Translations under genes and position numbers: made by a program
NCBI RefSeq assembly: GCF_018129995.1
Contig: NZ_JAFCKS010000004.1
Span: 124,001 to 188,000 of the forward strand
Direction of reading: 5' to 3'
Source of the DNA: Bradyrhizobium sp. SZCCT0153
GTDB taxonomy: Bacteria > Pseudomonadota > Alphaproteobacteria > Rhizobiales > Xanthobacteraceae
Length of the DNA stretch: 64,000 bases
Shown: one piece after another, positions 51,577-60,840 of the stretch
How positions within the stretch are numbered: position 1 is the first letter of the stretch
How the letters are laid out: every line of letters starts with the position of its first letter
The notes under the pieces: generated by a model
The model's database searches: none
Seen by the model: only the letters and a program-made list of their open reading frames with translations
What the model was told of the DNA's origin: nothing

Positions 51577-52668
51577 CTAGTCGAGGGTTGATGCCAGATT
51601 TTCGAGGGGCGCCGTCAGTCGGCAGACCAGCCCGCTGGATTCATAGGACACTTCGACCGAACCGCCGAAATCGTCCTGCAGAACCCGCGATATGAGGCGC
51701 GAGCCGAAGCCCACGCCGGCCGGCTTGGACGCAGGCGGGCCGCCGGTCTCACGCCAGACGAAAGTGAATTTCGGTTCGCCCGCCTGATCTTCGGACGCCC
51801 ATGTAATCGACACGTGGCCACTTGCGGCGGTCAGAGCACCATATTTCAAGGCGTTGGTCGCGAGCTCGTGGATTGCCAGGGACAGAGCGAGGGCCTGCCG
51901 GGACTTGACGACAAGCGGAGGCCCCGACACCGTGAACCGGACGTCGCCTGCCCTGTAGGGACTGAGGGCCGTGCTGATCACGTCTGGAAGGGGTGCCGCC
52001 GCCCAGTTTGCTGCGGTCAGCAAGTCGTGCGCGCGTCCGAACGCGGCCAGCCTTCCTTGATATTTGTCGAGATCGGCCTTGCTCGATGCGTCGCGAAACG
52101 TTTGCGTGGCCACCGCACCGAGCACCGTCAGCGTATTCTTGACGCGGTGCTTCAGTTCCTCGTTGATGAGGTTCAGCGCTTCCTTTCCCATGTGCTCGGA
52201 CGTGACGTCCTTGCAGACGACGAGCACGCCGCCGACCTTGCCTTCGAAATCGATCGGGCCAAAGCTGTACGTCCACCAGACATTCTCGCGACGGCCGTGG
52301 CGCGTCACCGGCACCAATTGGTCCTCGTGCCAGGTCGCTCCGTGGCCCGCCATGACGTACTCGATCTGGGGACCGATGATGTCCCAGATCTCCTCCCAGC
52401 ACTCGCGGCCCCGCGCGCCCAGGGCGCTCGGATGCCGTTCGGGTCCCATCGTCTCGCGGTAGGCGTCGTTGTAGAACTGGATGAGGTCCGGTCCCCACCA
52501 GATGAACATCGGATGGCGCGAGGTGAGAACGAGCCGGACCGTCACCCGAAGACTCTGCGACCATGTGTCCGGGGAACCGAGCGCGGTCTTTGACCAGTCA
52601 AATTCTCGCGTCAGGGCGCCCATCTCGCCGCCGCCCGCCAGGAAGTCGCTGACCACGTCTCCACCCAC
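51577..52668 (-). CDS. PAS-containing HWE-family sensor histidine kinase
   Basis: About 363 residues from GTG 52668 (AGG six bases upstream); TTG 52719 and ATG 52623 are alternatives. The N-terminal half is a PAS-type sensor (HPMFIWWGPDLIQFYNDAYRETMGPERHPSALG). The kinase half has the HWE phosphorylation-site helix NEELKHRVKNTLTVLGAVATQTF, an N-box HELATNALKYGAL, and GFGSRLISRVLQDDFGG. There is no membrane segment, so it is soluble. No response regulator is adjacent. HWE kinases in rhizobia often feed the general stress response. Confidence 0.88.
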   Translation of the reverse strand: MGGDVVSDFLAGGGEMGALTREFDWSKTALGSPDTWSQSLRVTVRLVLTSRHPMFIWWGPDLIQFYNDAYRETMGPERHPSALGARGRECWEEIWDIIGPQIEYVMAGHGATWHEDQLVPVTRHGRRENVWWTYSFGPIDFEGKVGGVLVVCKDVTSEHMGKEALNLINEELKHRVKNTLTVLGAVATQTFRDASSKADLDKYQGRLAAFGRAHDLLTAANWAAAPLPDVISTALSPYRAGDVRFTVSGPPLVVKSRQALALSLAIHELATNALKYGALTAASGHVSITWASEDQAGEPKFTFVWRETGGPPASKPAGVGFGSRLISRVLQDDFGGSVEVSYESSGLVCRLTAPLENLASTLD

Positions 52669-52868
52669 GCACAACCTCACTCGAACATTGCAGCCAAGCC
52701 TATAGTCCGGCTTTCGCAAAGTACAATGGCGCCCCTGGGCCGAAGGCCGACGTCATGGATCGGCCGTCGAGCCGGCGGCTTGTTCGCATTTCGGCTTGCG
52801 GACGTAACTGCAGCATTCGAATACCGCGTCACCGTCGACAAGCCTGCAGGCGGTCGCAATGCCGCGCG

Positions 52869-53039
52869 TTAGGGCTGTTTTGAGTCAGTCGTCCATTGCG
52901 GATGGCAGCCGCGACGACCGCCGCCCTCGCAGACCATATGGCACGCGTCGTCCATCGCACAAGCGAGATAGAACCACACGACATACGAGGCGATGACGAT
53001 GAAGGCGATCCACAAGGTCGCCTTGGTCGATCGATCCAT
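52869..53039 (-). CDS. Small Cys-rich membrane-anchored protein
   Basis: 56 residues from ATG 53039. A single helix (TLWIAFIVIASYVVWFYLACAM) is followed by a short tail with four Cys in all (YLAC, DAC, MVC, RGC) and Gly/Arg-rich sequence. No family is recognised. It is between the HWE kinase and the hybrid kinase on the same strand, 34 bases downstream of the latter. The tail could bind metal or form disulfides. It may be spurious, but the helix and spacing support it. Confidence 0.5.
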   Translation of the reverse strand: MDRSTKATLWIAFIVIASYVVWFYLACAMDDACHMVCEGGGRRGCHPQWTTDSKQP

Positions 53040-53073
53040 GTTCGCACCAGGAATTTTGCCGAATCCTATCACG

Positions 53074-54915
53074 CTAACGGCGGTCGCGGTCGGACGTCTG
53101 CCTGCGGAGAAAGCCCTCGACATCGGCCTGCACCGAATAGGGCGTCGGGATCGCATCGCCCGCGGCGTCGACGGCGGTGTCGAGGCTGCGGCGCAGCATG
53201 CGCGCGAGCTCGGCCTTGCGATAGGGTTTCGTCAGAAGCGGCGCGCCCATCGTGCGGCCCTGCGCGTGCAGCGAATCGTAGGCATAGCCTGACGTGAACA
53301 GCACCCGCAGCGAGGGCCGCGCCGCCACCATCTGCTCGGCGAGCTCGCGCCCGTTGAGGCCGCCGGCCATGACGATGTCGGTGAAGAGCAGGTCGAACGG
53401 CGAGCCCTCGGCGGCGATGGCCAGGGCCTCGGTCGCGTTGGCCGCAGGGATGACCTTGTAGCCGAGGCTCTCGAGCTGGACCGTGACATATTGACGGACG
53501 TCGCGGTCGTCCTCGACGCACAGGATGGTTTCCGTTCCGCCCACGATCTTGCGCTCGTCATAGCCGGTCGGGCGAAGCGTGCTCGCCTCCGCCTTCGGCA
53601 GGTAGATCGTGAAGATCGTGCCGCTTCCTTCTTCGGACGTGACCTTGATGCCGCCGCCGGACTGCTTGACGAAACCGAACACCATGCTGAGCCCGAGACC
53701 CGTGCCCTTGCCGACGTCCTTGGTCGAGAAGAAGGGATCGAAGATCCGCTCCCGAAGAGCCTGCGGAATCCCGGTGCCGGTGTCGGCGATCTCGATCTCG
53801 ACATAGTCACCGGCATAGCCGGCACCGACCGCGACGGCCTCGCGCACGCCGAACACGACGTTGCGCGTCGTCAGCGTCAGCTTGCCGCCATCCAGCATCG
53901 CGTCGCGGGCATTGATCGCGAGGTTGAGCAGCGCCGAGCTCAATTGGCCGCGATCGACGAGGGCGAGCCAGACGTTGCCGTCGAGCCTGGTGACGATCTC
54001 GATCTTCCTGTCGAAGGTCGCCAGCAGCAGTTTTGCGAGCTCTTCAAGGAGTTCGTTGACGTCGATCTCGGCCGGCCGCAGCGCCTGCTTGCGGGCAAAG
54101 GACAACAGGCTCGACGTCAACGCGGCGCCGCGATCGGCGGCCTCGCTGATCAGCTTGGTGATGGTCGCAAGCGGCGGATTGTCCTTCACGGCCTCGGCGA
54201 GGATCTCGATCGTGCCGGTGATCACGGTGAGCATGTTGTTGAATTCGTGCGCGATGCCGCCGGTGAGCTGGCCGACCGCCTCCATCTTCTGCGCCTGGAT
54301 CAGCTGCTCCTCGGCCGCGCGCTTCCGGGTGACGTCCTTGACGAAATTGTTGATGATGGTGCGCCCGCCGATCTTGAGCGCGGTGCTCGACGCCTCGATC
54401 AGGATCTCCTCGCCCTCCCGGTGCAGCAGGGTCGCCTCGAACCGGATGCCGGTCGGCGTATTCGACAGCTCGGGCAGCAGCCGCATCATGCGTTGCCGAA
54501 AACCGTCGCGGAGCGGCTCGGCGATGAGGAGGTTGACGACGTCGGTGCCGAGCGCCTCCTTGCGCGTCCATCCGGTCAGGGCCTCGGCCTGAACGCTCCA
54601 TTCCAGGACGGTGCCGTCTGCGTCGGTCTGAACGAAGGCATCGAGCGCGGTCTTGATCACGGCTTGGGTCATCTGGGCGCTGGCCTGCGCCTGCTCGGCC
54701 AGCTGCGCGGCGGTGCGCTGTTGCTGGGCCGTTTCGATCGCACGCGTACAGAGCCGCGCGAGCAGGACCGCAACCGCGGCGCTTGCGAGCAGTGCGATGA
54801 ATTGGACCGGGCCGAACCCGGCGGCACCGGTCACCGCATACGAGGTCAGAAGGGCCGCCGCGGTCACGATGACCTGCGCAGCCATCGCGAGTGTCAGAAG
54901 CCCCCTTAGTTTCAT
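53074..54915 (-). CDS. Hybrid sensor histidine kinase/response regulator
   Basis: 613 residues. Two N-terminal membrane helices (about 5-30 and 36-54) precede a coiled-coil linker and a PAS domain (about 85-200). The HisKA/HATPase core has His223 in GGIAHEFNN, then LLNLAINARDAM, ADTGTGIP and GKGTGLGLSMV. A C-terminal receiver domain has ILCVEDDRDVRQYV and the phospho-accepting Asp in LLFTDIVMAGG, with KPYRK near the end. It lacks an obvious output partner nearby. The input signal is unknown. Confidence 0.93.
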   Translation of the reverse strand: MKLRGLLTLAMAAQVIVTAAALLTSYAVTGAAGFGPVQFIALLASAAVAVLLARLCTRAIETAQQQRTAAQLAEQAQASAQMTQAVIKTALDAFVQTDADGTVLEWSVQAEALTGWTRKEALGTDVVNLLIAEPLRDGFRQRMMRLLPELSNTPTGIRFEATLLHREGEEILIEASSTALKIGGRTIINNFVKDVTRKRAAEEQLIQAQKMEAVGQLTGGIAHEFNNMLTVITGTIEILAEAVKDNPPLATITKLISEAADRGAALTSSLLSFARKQALRPAEIDVNELLEELAKLLLATFDRKIEIVTRLDGNVWLALVDRGQLSSALLNLAINARDAMLDGGKLTLTTRNVVFGVREAVAVGAGYAGDYVEIEIADTGTGIPQALRERIFDPFFSTKDVGKGTGLGLSMVFGFVKQSGGGIKVTSEEGSGTIFTIYLPKAEASTLRPTGYDERKIVGGTETILCVEDDRDVRQYVTVQLESLGYKVIPAANATEALAIAAEGSPFDLLFTDIVMAGGLNGRELAEQMVAARPSLRVLFTSGYAYDSLHAQGRTMGAPLLTKPYRKAELARMLRRSLDTAVDAAGDAIPTPYSVQADVEGFLRRQTSDRDRR

Positions 54916-55044
54916 GGTCTCACACCAATGCGTCAGTCACGGGCCCTCGCGTCCGCCCTGTCGATCAGTCCGGCTCCATGTGAGCTACAGACTCCGTGCG
55001 GCGGCGTCGAGGGGCAATTTGCGGTGGTGCCCGGCGGCGGCGCG

Positions 55045-55677
55045 TCAACCTGCCGGCGAATCGGCCTGGCGCAGCGTGGTCACCCAGATCACGCGCGCCA
55101 CCTGCTGGGTGGGGTTGTCGAACATGTGCGGCACGATGCTCGGAAAGCGAAAGCTGTCGCCGGCCTCGAGCAGGTGGGCCTGGTTGTCGAGCCACAGCCG
55201 CAGGCTGCCGGACAGGATGTAGCCGGCCTTCTCGCCGGTGTGCTGTAGGAAGTCGGTGCCGGACGAGGCGCCCGGGTTGAGCGTGAGCTGATAGAGTTCG
55301 AGCTGGCCTTTGTCTGCCGGCGTCAGGGCTTCCTTGACGACGCCGCTGGCGGTGAGCCGCAGCAGGCGCCGGCTGTTCTTGCGCACGATGTAGCGCTGCA
55401 CGTCGGCGGGATCAGTGGTCTCGAAGAAATAGGAGATCGGAACGTCGAGTGCGATGCTGAGCAGGCGCAGAGATCGGATCGACGGCATGGCGCGCGCGCG
55501 TTCGAGCTGGCTGATCATGCCGGTGGAGAGACCGGTCTTGTTGGCGACGTCCTGGATCGACAGCCCGGCGCGCTGGCGCAGCAGCCGCACGGTTTCGCCG
55601 AGGCGCTGGTCGACGGCATCGTCGGCCTCGATCGTCGGGGCGTCCTTCGGTCCGTTGGTATCGCCGCGACCATCCAT
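55045..55677 (-). CDS. XRE-family regulator with C-terminal cupin
   Basis: About 210 residues from ATG 55677, chosen over ATG 55692 because GGAGAG sits eight bases upstream. The helix-turn-helix domain (LGETVRLLRQRAGLSIQDVANKTGLSTGMISQLERARAMPSIRSLRLLSIAL) precedes a cupin (GEKAGYILSGSLRLWLDNQAHLLEAGDSFRFPSIVPHMF). This PuuR-like design usually represses amine, amino-acid or sulfur-compound catabolism until ligand binds. It is divergent from the ABC transporter operon starting at 55899 and is its likely regulator. Confidence 0.9.
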   Translation of the reverse strand: MDGRGDTNGPKDAPTIEADDAVDQRLGETVRLLRQRAGLSIQDVANKTGLSTGMISQLERARAMPSIRSLRLLSIALDVPISYFFETTDPADVQRYIVRKNSRRLLRLTASGVVKEALTPADKGQLELYQLTLNPGASSGTDFLQHTGEKAGYILSGSLRLWLDNQAHLLEAGDSFRFPSIVPHMFDNPTQQVARVIWVTTLRQADSPAG

Positions 55678-55793
55678 GTCGCTCTCTCCCATGCATCATC
55701 TCAGCCCCGGACCGCATCGGTTCCAGGCTTTAGTCGGAGTGAAAAGGTCGCGCATCCTAGCAATGTGATTGACAGCTGTATTTAGTCATGATG

Positions 55794-55813
55794 AAATTTT
55801 GGTAGAAAAATTT
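55794..55813. promoter_or_regulatory. AT-rich inverted repeat between XRE-cupin gene and ABC operon
   Basis: AAATTTT-ggtaga-AAAATTT, perfect 7-base arms in an AT-rich island of otherwise GC-rich DNA. TTTAGT/ACTAAA half-sites flank it further out. It is 86 bases before the binding-protein gene and 117 bases before the regulator's start, the expected place for the regulator's operator. Confidence 0.5.
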
Positions 55814-55898
55814 AGAAGCACTAAAGCTCACTCCTGTCCCTTTGCCGGGGTCTCGGGGGCGCGGGAGATGGTGCCGCGTGCGAAAACGGAGAGTGGTC

Positions 55899-57590
55899 AT
55901 GACAGACGACACCGGCAGGTTCGGCACTCCGGCACTGCATCCCGGCATTCCAAATCGCCGTCAGTTCTTTCAGCTCGGCGCCGGCGCCGCGGCGGGATGG
56001 AGCCTTGCTGGCAACGCCTTCGCCCAGACCGAACGCCCGACCAACCCGCCGGACAAGCCGCGCGGGCAGGTGATCGCGGCGCTGTCGCAGGAGCCGACCG
56101 TCTTTCATCCGCTGATGCCTGGCATCGAGGTCGATCAGGGCGTCTGGTGGCAGGTGTTCTCGCTGCTCTGGTTCATCGATCCCGACGGCAATTTCGTTCC
56201 CGATCTGGCGCGCGAAGTCCCGACCATCGAGAATGGCGGCCTGTCGGCCGACGGCCTGACCTGGAAGATCAAGCTGCGCAGCGACGTGAAGTGGCATGAC
56301 GGCACGCCGTTCACGGCCGACGACGTCAAGTTCTCGCTCGAGCTGATCAACAACCCCGATTTCCGCGCGCGCAGCCGCGTCGGCCACAGCCTCGTGAAGG
56401 ACATCAAGGTCGTCGCGCCCGACGAGATCCACTGGCGGATGGAAGCTCCCTATTCGCCCTACATGTCGATCCTGGGATCGCTGACCTTCATCGTTCCCAA
56501 GCACATCCTGGAGAAGGTGTCCGATCCGAACGCCTCGCCGTTCCACAACGCGCCCGTCGGCACCGGACCGTTCCGCTGGGGCGAGCGCGTGCCGGGCGAC
56601 CACATCCTCCTGAATGCCAACACCGGCTATCACGGCAAGGGGCCGTACGTCGAACGCGTGGTCTTCAAATACATTCCCGACCTCACCGTGCTCTACACCC
56701 AGTTCCGCACCGGCCAGGTCGATTACACCGGCCTGCAAGGTATCCTGCCGAACTTCGTGCAGGAGGCGAAGACGCTGAAGGGGCGCAAGATCTTCGTGTC
56801 CTCGACGTCCTCGGTCGAGCACATCGCGCCCAACCTCGAGTTCGGCGCGTTGGCCGACCGCACGGTGCGCGAGGCGCTGTATTTCGCGATCAACAAGCAG
56901 GCGATCATCGACGCATTGAACTACGGCCTGCCGAGGCAGACCGAAAGCTTCGTGCCGCAGCAGGCCTGGTCGTTCCAGCAGGGGCTGCCGCAGCACAAAT
57001 ACGATCCTGCCAAGGCCAACGCGCTGCTCGATGCGGCGGGATGGGTGCGTGGCTCGGGCGGCGTGCGCGAGAAGGGCGGCGTCAAGCTCGAATTCACCAA
57101 TTCGACGACGTCGGGCAACGCGGTGCGCGAGCAGACCCAGCAGCTGCTGATCCAGGACTGGCGCGCGATCGGCGCTGCGATGCGCGTCAACAACATGCCG
57201 GCCGCCGTGATCTGGGGCGACTTCTGGCAGCAGTCGAAATTCAATTCGGTGATAGTGGGCGTGAACTTCATGCTGGGCAGCGACCCCGACGTGACGCCGC
57301 GCTTCGGCTCCGGCGCCATTCCCGCCCAGGGCGGCCGCGGCTACAATACCTATCAGTACAAGAGCCCCGAGGCCGACCGCCTTCTCGCCGAAGGCGCCAG
57401 GCAGTTCGATCTCGCGCAACGCAAGACGATCTATGGCGATCTGCAAAAGCTGATCCGCAATGACCTCGCGATCCTGCCACTGTTCCAGGGTTTCATCGCC
57501 GAGGGGGTGAAGGAAGGGCTGCAAGGCTTCCGTCCCAACATCAACACCTCCATCAACAGCTGGAACATCCGCGAATGGTACTGGGCCTGA
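55899..57590 (+). CDS. Peptide/opine-type ABC transporter substrate-binding protein
   Basis: 563 residues from ATG 55899 (GGAGAG-TGGTC upstream). The N-terminus has a Tat signal (NRRQFFQLGAGAAAGWSLAGNAFAQ). The mature part is a family 5 (DppA/OppA-like) binding protein: GQVIAALSQEPTVFHPL ... TWKIKLRSDVKWHDGTPFTADDVKFSLEL ... GTGPFRWGERVPGD. It delivers peptides, opines or similar compounds to the permeases encoded next. It is first in an operon of six genes. The ligand is not readable. Confidence 0.93.
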   Translation: MTDDTGRFGTPALHPGIPNRRQFFQLGAGAAAGWSLAGNAFAQTERPTNPPDKPRGQVIAALSQEPTVFHPLMPGIEVDQGVWWQVFSLLWFIDPDGNFVPDLAREVPTIENGGLSADGLTWKIKLRSDVKWHDGTPFTADDVKFSLELINNPDFRARSRVGHSLVKDIKVVAPDEIHWRMEAPYSPYMSILGSLTFIVPKHILEKVSDPNASPFHNAPVGTGPFRWGERVPGDHILLNANTGYHGKGPYVERVVFKYIPDLTVLYTQFRTGQVDYTGLQGILPNFVQEAKTLKGRKIFVSSTSSVEHIAPNLEFGALADRTVREALYFAINKQAIIDALNYGLPRQTESFVPQQAWSFQQGLPQHKYDPAKANALLDAAGWVRGSGGVREKGGVKLEFTNSTTSGNAVREQTQQLLIQDWRAIGAAMRVNNMPAAVIWGDFWQQSKFNSVIVGVNFMLGSDPDVTPRFGSGAIPAQGGRGYNTYQYKSPEADRLLAEGARQFDLAQRKTIYGDLQKLIRNDLAILPLFQGFIAEGVKEGLQGFRPNINTSINSWNIREWYWA

Positions 57591-57617
57591 TATATCCGGC
57601 TTGCTGGATCGCCTGAG

Positions 57618-58568
57618 ATGGCCCGCTACGTCGCCAATCGCCTGGCGCAGGCGATCATGCTGCTTGTGATCGTCTCGGCGATCGGCTTTGCCATCCTGCA
57701 TCTCGCGCCCGGCGGTCCGCTGTCGCAATTTGCCGCCTCCGCCCAGATGACGCAGGAGGATCTCGACCGCGTCACCAAGCAGCTCGGCCTCGATCGCCCG
57801 TTGCCGATCCAGTATCTCGACTGGTTCGGCCGCATGCTGAAAGGCGACTGGGGCCGCTCCTATCGCGACGGCGAGGCGGTGCTGTCGGTGATATCGTCGC
57901 ATCTCGGCGCGACCCTGGAGCTGATGGCGACCGCGACGATCATCGCGGTGCTGCTCGGCTGCTGGATCGGCGTGCTCGGCGCGCTGCGCCGTTACTCGCT
58001 GTTCGATACGCTGGCGACCGTCGGCGCCATGATCGCGCTGTCGATCCCGACCTTCTGGTTCGGCCTCGTCACCATCTATGTGTTCTCGGTGAAGCTCGGC
58101 TGGCTGCCGTCCGGCGACCGCGAGACCGTCGGCGACGGTTCGGTGCTCGATCTCCTCCATCACCTCATTGCGCCGGCGCTGGTGCTGGCGCTGGTCGAGA
58201 CCGCGATGTGGGGACGCTTCATGCGCTCCTCGATGCTCGAGGTCATCAACCAGGACTACATCCGCACCGCGCGCGCCAAGGGCATGCCGGAATGGCGCAT
58301 CCTCACCGTGCACGCGCTCCGCAACGCGCTGCTGCCGATGATCACGGTGGCCGGCCTTCAGCTTCCGACGTTGCTCGGCGGCGCGCTGGTCGCAGAGACC
58401 GTGTTCACCTGGCCCGGCATGGGCCGGCTGTTCCTCGACTCCATCGGCTACCGCGACTATCCGGTGGTGATGGGCATCCTGATGTTCTCGGCGACGATGG
58501 TGCTGATCGGCTCGCTGCTCGCCGACATCCTCTATGCCGTCGTCGATCCGCGCATCCGGGTGGGCTAG
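57618..58568 (+). CDS. ABC transporter permease (DppB-type)
   Basis: 316 residues. It begins MARYVANRLAQAIMLLVIVSAIGFAILHLAPGGP, with six membrane segments and the ATPase-contact loop near YIRTARAKGMPEWRI. This is the DppB/OppB pattern. It pairs with the DppC-type subunit whose gene begins two bases after its stop. Confidence 0.94.
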   Translation: MARYVANRLAQAIMLLVIVSAIGFAILHLAPGGPLSQFAASAQMTQEDLDRVTKQLGLDRPLPIQYLDWFGRMLKGDWGRSYRDGEAVLSVISSHLGATLELMATATIIAVLLGCWIGVLGALRRYSLFDTLATVGAMIALSIPTFWFGLVTIYVFSVKLGWLPSGDRETVGDGSVLDLLHHLIAPALVLALVETAMWGRFMRSSMLEVINQDYIRTARAKGMPEWRILTVHALRNALLPMITVAGLQLPTLLGGALVAETVFTWPGMGRLFLDSIGYRDYPVVMGILMFSATMVLIGSLLADILYAVVDPRIRVG

Positions 58569-58570
58569 GG

Positions 58571-59446
58571 ATGACGACTGCCGCCCTCTCCACCGACCAA
58601 CTTGCGCCCGGCCAGGCTGCGTGGCGGCGCTTTCGCCGGCACCGGCTCGCGCTCGCGGGGGCGGTGATCATTTTGGTCCTCGTCTTCGGGTCGGCGTTCG
58701 GTCCTTATCTCCTGCCGTTCGACGACACCTATATCGACATCATGAAACGGTTCGCGCCGCCGCTGTCCGGTGCGCATATCCTCGGCACGGATGAGCTCGG
58801 ACGCGACGTGCTGGCGCGGCTGATGATGGGCGCGCGGGTCTCGCTGTCGATCGGCATCACCGCGATGGTGATCGCGATGGCGGTCGGAATCGCGGTCGGT
58901 GCCTTCGCGGGCTTCTATGGCGGCGTGGTCGGCGCGGTCCTGATGCGGCTCGTCGATGCCGTGCTGTGCTTTCCGACGATCTTTCTGCTGATCGCGCTGG
59001 CGGCGCTCACCGAGCCCGGCTTCGTCACCACCACCGTGCTGATCGCGGCGACCGCCTGGATGTGGGTGGCCCGCGTCGTCGAGGCCCAGGTTCGTTCGCT
59101 CAGGGAGCGCGAGTTCGCGGTCGCCGCCGTCGCCTTCGGCTCGTCGAACCTGCGGATCATGTTCCGCGAGCTCGTGCCCAACGCGATCGCGCCAATCGTG
59201 GTGGCGGCGACGCTGAACGTCGCCAAGGCGATCCTGCTGGAATCCTATCTCAGCTATCTCGGCTACGGCATCCAGCCGCCGGCCGCGAGCTTGGGCAACA
59301 TGCTCAATAACGCCCAGATCTACCTCACCAGCGCGCCGTGGCTTGCGATCGCGCCGGGCGTCGCCATCACGCTGGCGGTGACGAGCTTCAACTTCCTCGG
59401 CGACGGACTGCGCGATGCGCTCGATCCGCGAATGAACATCCCATGA
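58571..59446 (+). CDS. ABC transporter permease (DppC-type)
   Basis: 291 residues from ATG 58571; the longer frame in the track region upstream is a shadow of DppB. The N-terminal WRRFRRHRLALAGAVIILVLVFG helix, FAPPLSGAHILGTDELGRDVLARLMMGARVS and the loop EREFAVAAVAFGSSNLRIMFREL are DppC hallmarks. It forms the translocation pore with the DppB-type subunit. Confidence 0.94.
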   Translation: MTTAALSTDQLAPGQAAWRRFRRHRLALAGAVIILVLVFGSAFGPYLLPFDDTYIDIMKRFAPPLSGAHILGTDELGRDVLARLMMGARVSLSIGITAMVIAMAVGIAVGAFAGFYGGVVGAVLMRLVDAVLCFPTIFLLIALAALTEPGFVTTTVLIAATAWMWVARVVEAQVRSLREREFAVAAVAFGSSNLRIMFRELVPNAIAPIVVAATLNVAKAILLESYLSYLGYGIQPPAASLGNMLNNAQIYLTSAPWLAIAPGVAITLAVTSFNFLGDGLRDALDPRMNIP

Positions 59447-59498
59447 CGAGCAATATCTCGATCGAACTGAAGTCCAGGCTGACGTTAAGGAGTGCCTC

Positions 59499-60827
59499 AT
59501 GTCCCCGCCGCTCAACCGTATAAATAGCGACGAACGCCTGCCGGCGCAGGCGGACGTCGTCGTCATCGGCGGCGGTGTCATCGGCGTTTCCGCGGCCTAT
59601 CATCTGGCGAAGAAGGGCCTCTCGGTCGCGCTGGTCGAGAAGGGGCATGTCGGCGGCGAGCAGTCGAGCCGCAATTGGGGCTGGTGCCGCCAGCAGGGCC
59701 GCGCGCGTGAGGAAATCCCGCTGGCCCGCGAGGCGTTGCGGCTGTGGGAGGACATGCAGAACGATGCCGGCGTCGATGCCGGGTTTCGCCGCACCGGGGT
59801 GCTGTTCCTGACCAAGAGCAAGGATGAGCTCGCCAGTTGGGAGCGGTGGGCCGCAACGGCGCGCGAGATGCAGGTGCACTCGACCGTCCTGACGCCGGCC
59901 GAGGTCGCCGAACGGCTGCCCGGCAATTCGGACAAATGGGTCGGTGGCCTGCACACGCCGAGCGACGGGCGCGCCGAGCCCTCGATGGCCGTGCCCGCGC
60001 TCGCCGCCGCCGCACGAAAACACGGCGTCACCATTCATCAGGGCTGCGCCGCGCGCGGGCTGGAGACGACCGGCGGACGCGTCAGCGCCGTCGTCACCGA
60101 AAAGGGGACGATCCGGACGCAGTCCGTGCTGCTGTCGGGCGGCGCTTGGTCGTCGCTGTTCTGCCGCCGCCACGGCATCGAGCTGCCGATCGGCCTCGTC
60201 AATGCCACCGCATGCCGGACCACGCCGGCGCCGGAGATCACCTCCGGCGCGCTCGGCACCGACTTCTACTGCATCCGCCGGCGGCTCGACGGCGGCTTCA
60301 CGCTGGCGCTGCGCAACCGCGGCACTGTGGAGCTGTCGCCCGACCTGTTCCGCTACGCCCGCACCTTCTGGCCGACCTATCTGCATCGCCGCAACGGCCT
60401 GAAGATGTCGTTCGGAAAGTCGTTCTTCGACCAGCTCATGCGCGGCACCAGCTGGAGCTTCGACAAGCCGTCACCGTTCGAAACCGAGCGCGTGCGCGAT
60501 CCCGAGCCCGACATGTCGCTGGTCAATGCGGCGCTGGCCTCGTTGATCAAGTCGAATCCTGAATTGAAGGACATCGAGATCGCGGAAGCCTGGGGCGGCA
60601 CCATCGACTGCACGCCTGATACGATTCCCGTGATCTCGCCGGTGGATGCACTGCCGGGCTTCTTCCTCGCCACCGGCTTCTCCGGCCACGGCTTCGGCAT
60701 CGGTCCCGCAGCCGGCAAGCTCGCCGCCGACATCGTGACCGGCGCGACGCCCCTGGTCGATCCCGCGGCCTACAGCCACAAGCGCATGATCGACGGCCGC
60801 CGGCTCGCGCCGGTCAGCCCGTTCTGA
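59499..60827 (+). CDS. FAD-dependent oxidoreductase (DadA/glycine oxidase-like)
   Basis: 442 residues, with AAGGAGTGCCTC before the ATG. The N-terminal FAD Rossmann motif VVVIGGGVIGVSAAYHLAKKG is followed by the family's EKGHVGGEQSSRNWGW, and the C-terminus ends in the FAD-site pattern GHGFGIGPAAGKLAADI. Such flavoenzymes oxidise the C-N bond of D-amino acids, N-methyl amino acids or opines. Placed between transporter subunit genes, it probably acts on the imported compound. Confidence 0.9.
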   Translation: MSPPLNRINSDERLPAQADVVVIGGGVIGVSAAYHLAKKGLSVALVEKGHVGGEQSSRNWGWCRQQGRAREEIPLAREALRLWEDMQNDAGVDAGFRRTGVLFLTKSKDELASWERWAATAREMQVHSTVLTPAEVAERLPGNSDKWVGGLHTPSDGRAEPSMAVPALAAAARKHGVTIHQGCAARGLETTGGRVSAVVTEKGTIRTQSVLLSGGAWSSLFCRRHGIELPIGLVNATACRTTPAPEITSGALGTDFYCIRRRLDGGFTLALRNRGTVELSPDLFRYARTFWPTYLHRRNGLKMSFGKSFFDQLMRGTSWSFDKPSPFETERVRDPEPDMSLVNAALASLIKSNPELKDIEIAEAWGGTIDCTPDTIPVISPVDALPGFFLATGFSGHGFGIGPAAGKLAADIVTGATPLVDPAAYSHKRMIDGRRLAPVSPF

Positions 60828-60840
60828 GAGTTTTGGTGGC

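Noticed and set aside
55821..58313. 830-residue minus-strand ORF opposite the ABC transporter genes
   Set aside because: Its composition (His/Arg/Asp-rich, no domains) is typical of an antisense shadow in GC-rich DNA, and the plus strand encodes unmistakable transporter proteins.
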